From Musa acuminata AAA Group (Eukaryota > Streptophyta > Magnoliopsida > Zingiberales > Musaceae), in the NCBI RefSeq assembly GCF_036884655.1, contig NC_088335.1:48015501-48079500 (forward strand): a stretch of DNA of 64,000 nucleotides, in the 5' to 3' direction. Positions 56,301 to 64,000 of the stretch are shown here, one piece after another (within the stretch, counting starts at the first letter, position 1; every line of letters begins with the position of its first letter). The translations under genes and the position numbers were made by a program. Below the pieces are notes generated by a model, which saw only the letters and a program-made list of their open reading frames with translations, had not been told where the DNA came from and did not search any database.

Positions 56301-59300
56301 TACACCTTATATCAACTTAACATTATTGTTATAACCATTCAGATGCCTATGCTCCATTACTCCTTGTGAAATGATCATTTTCCAGAAATTGTCTTGGAAA
56401 AACAATTGCAGCAAAAATTAAATAAAATTTGCATGGACTTATTAAATGGAATAATATCATGTCTACCAACAGAGACATACAGATCAAGTCTACTGACGGG
56501 CACTTTACACCAAACTCACACAACAGTTGAACTCAAGCAGATGTCCATGCTTCACAACTCTTCATAAAATGTTGACCGGCTAGGCTTTCCATTGGCAGAC
56601 AAGCAGAAAAATTTTATGAAATTTGCAACTTACCAAATGTGCAAAAGCACTGAGATTCTCTGGAAACACCTTTAGTAATTTTTGTTTGGTAGGTTCATAT
56701 ATACCCACAAATATGCCAGAGGCCCTGTTAATCAAAATTATAAATATATTGGGGATTTTTGGAACAATGGCCAAAAATGAACGGTCATAAATGCAAGAAA
56801 AAAGAAATCTCTGAGGCAAAAGGAATGCTATTAATAAGTTATAGTCTAAGAAATTAGGACTAAAAGATAGTAAATCAGAAAGAGTAACCATGAAAACTAT
56901 TTACTCCCTTTAAAATATTCCAAGACTAAATTTCCAGAAAATAAGAAAATATAATGAATTTCATTGAAAGTAAAATCTGATCTCTTAAGTTGTAAATAGT
57001 GCATAACAATGAGCCAATGACTATTTCTATCTTAGATATGCAGTCAAATAATGACAAGATGAAGGCAGCACAATAGCAATCTGGTATCACATATAATTAC
57101 CATGATGAGCCAAATTAGTTATAAACAAAGTATGATATCATTTTGAAAACTTATCATATCGAAGTTAATGGATAAAACCAAGGTCTGCCATACCGAAGCA
57201 TACTGCCCGTATCGGGCGGTACATACCGGTCCGACAGGTTACCGGTACGCGGGCCGCCTGGTACCGCTACAGTGTTACAGTACTATACTGTAGCACTGCT
57301 ACAGTATGAAAAAAATAAAAAAAATTCGGTACACCAGGATGTACCGCTCGGTACGCCCAGATGTACCGCCCGGTACATCGGTACCGTACCATACCGAGCC
57401 TGGGTCGAAACGTCGGTATGGTATGGTACAGCGAACCTTGGATAAAACTATAACTTCTTATCATATCAAAATTAATGGATCAAAGTATAACTGTTTGTCA
57501 GTTTAGTATATAAAGAGGTCCATAAGAGAATTCCTGCAAGTAGTGCATAGAGTCATAGACTACTCACGGCAACACTCCTGCAAGATTTCCAGCCAATCCA
57601 GAGTACAAGCCTTTCCAATGGATTTTGCTTACACCATGAGCAGCCTAATAGAGAATGATGAAGAAAGAGAGGTGTTTTAGCAACTGTTCTGGAGTAAATA
57701 CACCAAATGTCAAAGTCCAAAAATAGTTAGAACTAGGATTCAGTATCATACAAATGATGATTCTCGGTTAACTGTAATACAATTGTTTTCTTAAAAACGT
57801 AGTGTGATCCTATTCAGTAAACAATTTGGTCCACTTGGTTAATCACTAAAGTTTGGCATATGAGCATACATTATTTGATAAAGCTTGATAAGGTAAGCAG
57901 GGGCCTGAGACATGTCATTGACACATTGCCTCTAGCAGCCAGTGCCACTATTATTGCACTTAGATATAAACATTCAGACAGTTTATTATTGCACTTAAAA
58001 GAATCAAACACTTATAGAAGTTATCCAGATAAGCGAAAAAACTCGAATCAAGAATGACATGCATAAAAAGAAGAAAAAAAATGTTTTCTGCATGATTAAC
58101 CTGCCTGCAGCCGAGTTTTTATAGTATCTATTGGATATAGCACTGTTTCAACAACAACTCCAGCAGTAGCTCCAGCTATAACACCATCTGAAAAGAAGGG
58201 AAAAAGACTAATTAAGAACGCAAGAGAAATATACATTATAGATTTTGATTGAGCCAGAAAAATTACAAAAAATAGTAATTAATATGTCAATCTCATGGAC
58301 CTTCCTGCATTTCTATCTGCAAACAAAAAATGGAAGTCTGGAGAACTAGATCTCATGCAGATTCTACTTTATCAAATACTAAAGCAAAGGTATAAAGACA
58401 TTGTAGGCTGAAATGTTTGCGATGCTTCCAGAACAATCAAAACAGTCACAACATGTCATTTGTCCAGACATTTATACACTACAATGACCAACCAGCCAAG
58501 CTGGGAGCTAAAGCCTTTGCTCATTGTCCCAGAAAAACTTTGGTTTAGTTGAACATTTAAAAAGCATTACAGTTACCTTGCTAGTATACTACTTCATAAG
58601 CATGTCGATGAAAATGATCTGTTAAGCATGACTATTCAAATTAATTGATAAGTACAAAGACATAGAAGTTACCACATAATGCACGTAAAAAGTTAAATGG
58701 TTCCTCTCCCATGGTGACTGAAGCAAATGGGTTCTGTGGATCCATTGTAGATTTAGACAATTTACTTCTGAATACATCTACAAAACCAAATATCCTGCTG
58801 AGATAGAAAACAATGAAACTAAAACTGATTCATAATTGCAAAATTGTATATAAGCTAAATAATACAGAAATGTTACTGTCACAAAAATCTTACTCTTCTA
58901 GTATCTCTTTCCTCTGAAATCTTAGAAAAAAAGATTGTAAGTTACTTAACATTAAGCACTTGATATCACAGACAGAATTTAATTCTTGGTCTGGTGCCAA
59001 ATCAGGCAACCTACTGGACTGGTATATCCAGGTGGTACATTGTCCGGTATTTTTGAATAAAATAATAAAAATAAAATTGGACAGTATTGTACGGTATCAA
59101 GTTGTGTTTTATACTGGTCATCATACCACACTTTATCTCATCTCCATACCATAGCCATTAATGTAATATCCAAATTTTGGACTCCATAGAATAGTCATTC
59201 ATGTAATATCAAAAATTTTGGAAAAGAAAGGATTCGTTAATGTCTCAGATCTTCTGTTTGGGACTCCTAAGAAAGAATTGAGATGCCAGCTGTACCAAAA

Positions 59301-60017
59301 CACATACTTTGTCAGCAAATGCTGCACATGGTAATAGCACAGTGGTGCCACATGCAGTATCAACAGGTAGTATGTAGCATAACATATGAATGGCTGGTTG
59401 GCACACATTGCAGAGTGTTCAGAAGGTTGGCAGCAAGCTTCCTGATTCATTATTTGATTACCTATGAGAAGGTAGAAACAAAGGAGAGAAAGTTATCCTT
59501 CCTGTCCCACGTGGGACTAAAACCCATGCAAAAGAAAAAAGAGCAACAGGGAAGAGAAATTTTGAGTTCTCTCCCTCAAATCCTAACAACTAACACTAAA
59601 GGGACAGTCAGTGAACAAGCCAACCTTATCTTAAGGTCAAACTAACAGACCGGGAACAAACTACAGGTCTACAATGTCAAGAAAACACATGCACATTACA
59701 TGTATTTATGGACACGATGAATAGAAAAATATATTATGTGCGAGTGACACCAAACATGAATAAGTTGTAAATAAAGATTAAAATTCATGCCATGAAAAGT
59801 TTTTAGCAACAAAGCAATAACAGGTATTAGAACAGAGAAGAACCTAATTACATTTATCTATAACACGGCCAAGAAGGCAATGCACTATTGTATTTATTAA
59901 ATCATATGGTTAGCATTCCATACACAAAAACCAATCCAGCTAGTAGTGTGATGAGAGGCAACCTGGTGATGTAGCAGGACGACTTCCACTATCAACAGAA
60001 AGAATTGGAAGGCCCAT
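50327..60017 (-). CDS. SAMC1: S-adenosylmethionine carrier (plastid/mitochondrial, SAMC1 type)
   Basis: Twelve coding exons on the minus strand: 60017-59963, 58777-58673, 58187-58105, 57644-57568, 56724-56634, 55211-55158, 55094-54999, 54838-54749, 52159-52108, 51708-51647, 51565-51485 and 50443-50327. They total 963 bases (320 residues), as in plant SAMCs. The three mitochondrial-carrier signatures are present: PIDTIKTR (72-79), PTEVVKQR (153-160) and PLDVLKTR (244-251). SAMC-like stretches include GLYSGLAGNLAGVLP, YEPTKQKLLKVFPENLSAFA, SLLIRVP-type SLIRVPTE, and GIGPRVLWIGIGGSIFF. The protein exchanges cytosolic SAM for organellar SAH to supply methylation in plastids and mitochondria. The N-terminus MGLPILSVDSGSRPATSP fits the family. 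All introns are GT-AG except that after exon 3, where frame demands a GC donor (CAG/GCAGGT). A 5'UTR exon near 61700-61975 is likely. The gene looks intact. Confidence 0.94.
56363..56422. repeat. Intronic segment shared with 42468-42524
   Basis: Nearly identical over about 57 bp to the segment next to the palindrome locus. At this site both flanks are ordinary intron sequence, so this is the more likely source copy. Confidence 0.8.
57178..57441. mobile_element. CGGTAC-rich MITE-like element in a carrier intron
   Basis: The element starts CCAAGGTCTGCCATACC and ends GGTATGGTACAGCGAACCTTGG, which are imperfect terminal inverted repeats of about 20 bp. Both sides are flanked by ATAAAA, a possible target-site duplication. 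The interior is dominated by GTACCG/CGGTAC words, also forming internal inverted repeats. There is no coding capacity. Similar words occur at 1-190 and, weakly, at 59025-59120. Confidence 0.65.
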
Positions 60018-61639
60018 GACAATTAACTTACGCCTACAATAGGAAATAACATACTTTATTGAGAAATACTCTAAGCAACAGTTAACTGCATCAAACAAAT
60101 TCTAACTAAAATGTGCTTCATATAAAATCCAAGTACATAAAACAATGTTTATTAAGCTTATACAATATATACATTTAAAAGAATTGCTACTTTGTGAAAA
60201 TATTCGAAGATAATAAAAGCCAGGAAGATGAAATCCATGAGAAGATGCTTTCTTTTGTTTTCTTCATTTTTCTCATTATAGAATCTATAATTGGAACAGT
60301 AACACTTGCATACTCTCATTTCTTATTGTTCTTCACATGTTTTTCTCTTCAGTCTTCAACTTCTTCGATGAGTCTTCAACTTCTTCAGTCTTCAACTTCT
60401 TCGATGGCAAAACTATTATTTTTTATTATTACTCTCTTATCCGTGCACATAAACATATATGTATACACATGTTCGGAGTTGAACACATCCTGTTAGAAGT
60501 CCTTGATGGCATTGAAGATGAATTAAATCACAAGAAATATACAAATAAGAAAACATATATGGTTTAAAACTAATACATTCATCAAGATTTAAGAAGATAA
60601 AAATATAAGCAACTTAAATGGCGTATAATGTTTGTCTATTTGATTATCAATATAGCATAAAAAATGTCAAAATCCATGGGTGACTCATGGGAAATAATAG
60701 AATAAGATATGTTTGCATTTGTGAATGATCAGGATAGTTCCTATCAGAGAAAAACCAAGAGGAAACTGTTTAAGGTTGCTGAAACATGTTGAAATTAGAT
60801 TTAAACACACTGGTTAAGAAAGGTCAGTCTACTTAGGTTAGGAATGCGAGGAAAATTCAGAGGAAAACAAAAAGAATCATCAGAAATAATAATGTAGGAC
60901 GTGTTGCCTCTTAGTTTGTCCAGTGGTAATGATATAGCTGAACCCAACTAGTTTTAGCAGAGCTATGCAACTAATCTGAGAAAACTGACGATCCAAACTG
61001 AATCGGGCTATTCAGTTTAATTCAGCTCAGTTATAACATGCTCAGGTTGATTTCAAATCAGTAGACAACTCAACTAAGTTCTGTGTGGTTTCACCCTTCC
61101 TCTAGATTTGTTATAATTTTCACGTTAAAGATTCTCATACTTCTTTAATTGCAGCAATTGCACTATGTAACAACAAAAAAGACTCAAAGACTCGAAGAAA
61201 AACATGAATTGAGGAGAGTTGACTTGAAAGCCGCAGACTACAGTACATAGTGCTTGATATAGAGCAAAACGTCCTTAATCCTGCTTGATATAATAGTACT
61301 ATGATACACCCTCATTCTTGCACGAGGCCGTCAATATGAGATCAGGAAGGGTGAATGTACGCAGTCTTAACCTTGCAAATGATATTTCCATGATTCGTGC
61401 ACAAAAGCTCGCCCTTACCGAAGAAATTGGAGCATCTGAAGTTAAAGTATATTCCATGGAAAGACTATCGAGTCCCTCAACTCAACAAACACATCCGTCA
61501 AACGAAACAATAACGAATTGGTCCATAAGAATTCGACAAGAATAATTTATAAAGGTTAAAGAAAATACAACAGCGCATTATATATTTTTGGCTTCAACAG
61601 TTGAGCAAAAGCCAAAAAAAAGAAAAATCAAACGAACAA

Positions 61640-62010
61640 GCTGGCATGAAACGAAAGCAATTTCTTTGAACAAAACAAAAGGATTTGAGTTAAAATTTTG
61701 TTGTTTCCCTTTGCCTCAAGAATCCTACGAATAGCGAAAACGATATTGTTAAGAACCAGAGCTTTATTTACATCATCCGGTTTGGTTTCGTTCTCATGAG
61801 AGAGAGAGAGAGAGAGAGACAGAGACAGAGAGACGTTACGGCCAGCAGCAACGCTGAGGCGGAGCGAGTTGACGAAACGAAGAGCGAACAGGGAGCAGAG
61901 GCGACGAAGTGAAGAGCGCCACAGACCTCGGCCGTTCCGGTGAGGGAGGGAAACGAGGATAAAAGATTGGGTGGACATAACAAGCTTACATATATTATAT
62001 ATTATATAGG
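61640..62010 (-). promoter_or_regulatory. SAM carrier 5'UTR exon and promoter region
   Basis: A GC-rich leader-like stretch on the minus strand (about 61975-61820) is followed by a CT-repeat (plus-strand (GA)n at 61798-61819), typical of plant leaders. A TATA-rich stretch (TATATAATATATAATATATG) lies at about 61989-62008, directly upstream. The acceptor TTGTAG near 60036 would splice this leader to the first coding exon. The donor is not fixed, and the ORF over this stretch is judged non-coding. Confidence 0.4.
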
Positions 62011-62990
62011 ATTAATTCTAAAAAAAGACCTATTAATTTATAACAATTAAGATTTTTTATTTATCTTTTTTATTTTAAAAATATAATATTATCTCTAACC
62101 TCAGCCTTGTCCCTTGTCGTTGTCCATCGCATCGATACTCATGTCTATTAAAGGAAGAAGAAGGGAGAGGAAATGATGAAGGAGGGAGACGATAAAGGAT
62201 GACGACGAGAGGTGTCGAAAACGATCGATAGTACAAAGGTTGTCTTAGATTATGTGATCCTATTTAATTGAGTAAAATATATTATATATCTGATTGGATT
62301 ATGATAGAAATGAGGTCCACTTTTAGTAGATTTCCTTACGAAATAATTAATTATTTAATATATTTATGAAATTTTTAGAAGAAAATTTCTACTTCAAAAA
62401 TGTTGTGAAATTGTATAACAATACTAATAAAGACATTCGAATATTCATAAGTTCTCTAATTTTTTTTTATCATAAAAACACATAATGTAATGTCAAAATG
62501 TTCCAAGTGTGATAGCAAGTAATTTCGAGGGCCATGTCAAGTTGCCTAACTTAACTCGAGTTTGGATTTTAGTGATTGGTGTGTCGTAAAATAATTAATT
62601 TAAAAGATTAATTTTGACTTTTGCATCTCCTTTTAGCTACTATCTCATCAAGAAATACCATAGTAAAAAGGAGACGAGAGAGGGTTGTTTTCCTCTACCT
62701 TTTTCTTGAGCTGTTTCATCACGTCAATCCAAGTTAAAACTTCAATTCGAGAACAAAGAGAGAGCATAATTTTGATGAAATGCTCTTTTTATTCCGATCA
62801 TTTTAGATATGAATTACATTGCTCCCAACGGGTCATTTTACATTGCAATAATTGTAATCTGACTACATTTTCATCAATTTAATTATAAAAGCATATGTTG
62901 AAAATTTTATAGCTTGATTTGACATGCTTATCTCTCAATAAAAAAATAATTATATATGATAATAATTGGATTAGTTTTCAGCCTCTCTAA
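62011..62990. other. Intergenic AT-rich region
   Basis: No ORF with recognisable content. Nothing else seen. Confidence 0.45.
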
Positions 62991-62994
62991 TCTT

Positions 62995-63720
62995 AATGAG
63001 TTAAGATTCATTTTAGTCTTTATAGTTTTGGTTATCGATCACTTAAATCCTTATGGTTTTTTCGTATATAAAATAAATTTTATATTTTAAAAAATGTAGT
63101 ATATAAACTCCTCCCGTCAAGTCTGAGTTAACAGACATTAGAATATGATAAAATGATATGCTGACTCATAATAAATTATTAATATAATGATACGTATAAT
63201 TTAAGTTTTAAAAAAAATTTATTTTAGCCCATATAATTTTGATCATTGATCACTTAAGCTCTTATGCCTTTGGTTATGTTTAAAATAACCTCTGTATTTT
63301 TAAAAACATTACATATAAGTTTCTTTTGTCAAGTCTGAGTTAACAAACATTAAAATCTACTTACGTGATATGTTGACTCACAATAATCCATTAATATAAT
63401 AACACATATAATTTAAATTAAACCTCTCACACATGGTGATCCAACTCTCCCTCACCTCCACCTCCGACCTCTCCGTCCTTCGCTACGTCCTTCATCGTTT
63501 CATTTTTCTCAATAAAATAAATATTTTTTAAAAAACTTAAATTACATATGTCATTATATTAATAGTTTAATACAAATCAACATATCACATAAATAAATTT
63601 TAATGTCTGTTAACTCAAACTTAACAAAATGAACTTATATGCTAAATTTTTAAAAATATAAAGATTATTTTAAACATAAGTAAACTATAAAAAATCAAGT
63701 AAACTATAAAAAAATTAAGT
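62995..63720. repeat. Direct plus inverted repeat family (foldback-like)
   Basis: The phrase GTCAAGTCTGAGTTAACAGA occurs at about 63116, and GTCAAGTCTGAGTTAACAAA at about 63329. Each is preceded by GATCACTTAA and followed by GATATGCTGACTCA or its variant. A third copy is inverted at about 63540-63700 (TAATGTCTGTTAACTCAAAC ... AACAAAATG). This makes one direct and one inverted pair of arms of about 180 bp, typical of MITE-derived DNA. Termini are not fixed. Confidence 0.65.
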
Positions 63721-64000
63721 ACATGACTAAACCAATTGGCTAAAATAAACCTTAATACAATCTTAATGGACAAAGCTTTCAATAAATGACCTAAGCCTTC
63801 CTGTAAATTGTAACACTTAATTTTGATGATTATGTACTCAGACTCATCCTATAAACGAATCACTTAGAACAATACTTTGGTTGAGAGGGATACCTAATTC
63901 ATTAGCTTAAGCAAAGGTACTTGGAAGCAAGGTTTTTACATCCTTCTCAATACAGGAAATGTTCTGTACTTCAAAAATAACACAGGACCTATATTTACAT
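63721..64000. other. Intergenic sequence at the right edge
   Basis: No feature recognised. Confidence 0.4.

Overview
The window is nuclear DNA of a flowering plant. It has intron-rich genes, long AT-rich intergenic stretches, many (AT)n and (GA)n microsatellites, plant LTR-retrotransposon debris, and only plant-type gene families. Repeat style and gene structure suggest a monocot, most likely Zingiberales (banana or ensete relatives). That placement is an inference from general impression, not proven by the sequence.

Layout. 0-4 kb: the 5' end of a cyclophilin gene (minus) lies divergently next to an intronless Golgi GDP-fucose-type sugar transporter (plus). 4-7.6 kb: intergenic DNA with a LINE/SINE tail, a 147-bp tandem duplication rich in AT, a nuclear tRNA-Asp(GUC) and a MITE. 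7.7-18.3 kb: an intact intronless subtilase (minus), then a rearranged block. In this block a segment containing the subtilase core promoter is tandemly duplicated, two solo LTRs of one family sit in opposite orientation, one LTR splits a decayed gypsy-type transposon ORF, and a broken subtilase copy closes the block. 18.8-23.2 kb: a complete six-exon FATB acyl-ACP thioesterase (minus). 25.3-28.7 kb: a three-exon Lys/Ala-rich plant protein of unknown function (plus). 29.9-31.8 kb: a secreted glycine-rich wall-type protein whose coding region is largely minisatellite (minus).

32.9-34.3 kb: a foldback MITE lies directly upstream of an MBF1c-like coactivator gene that lacks the helix-turn-helix recognition-helix segment. 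34.5-38 kb: AT-rich repeats and a Ty1/copia relic. 38.0-38.4 kb: a small conserved plant protein (minus). 39.5-49 kb: an accessory-looking stretch with two fragments of the mitochondrial ATP synthase subunit d gene, a candidate organelle-DNA insertion, a 110-bp-arm palindrome, and a related 94-bp tandem array. It also holds an intact dihydroneopterin aldolase gene whose leader has a duplicated 44-codon ORF. 50.3-62 kb: a complete twelve-coding-exon S-adenosylmethionine carrier (minus), with one probable GC-AG intron. 62-64 kb: AT-rich DNA with a direct and inverted repeat family.

The genes do not form an operon or an obvious cluster. They are independent housekeeping and secretory genes: plastid fatty-acid termination, folate synthesis, SAM transport, Golgi nucleotide-sugar transport, cell-wall protein, protease and transcription coactivator. 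I found no convincing undescribed multi-gene system. The most unusual items are the MBF1 recognition-helix deletion, the ATP synthase d fragments beside the 94-bp array, the duplicated leader ORF before dihydroneopterin aldolase, and the nested subtilase/LTR rearrangement.
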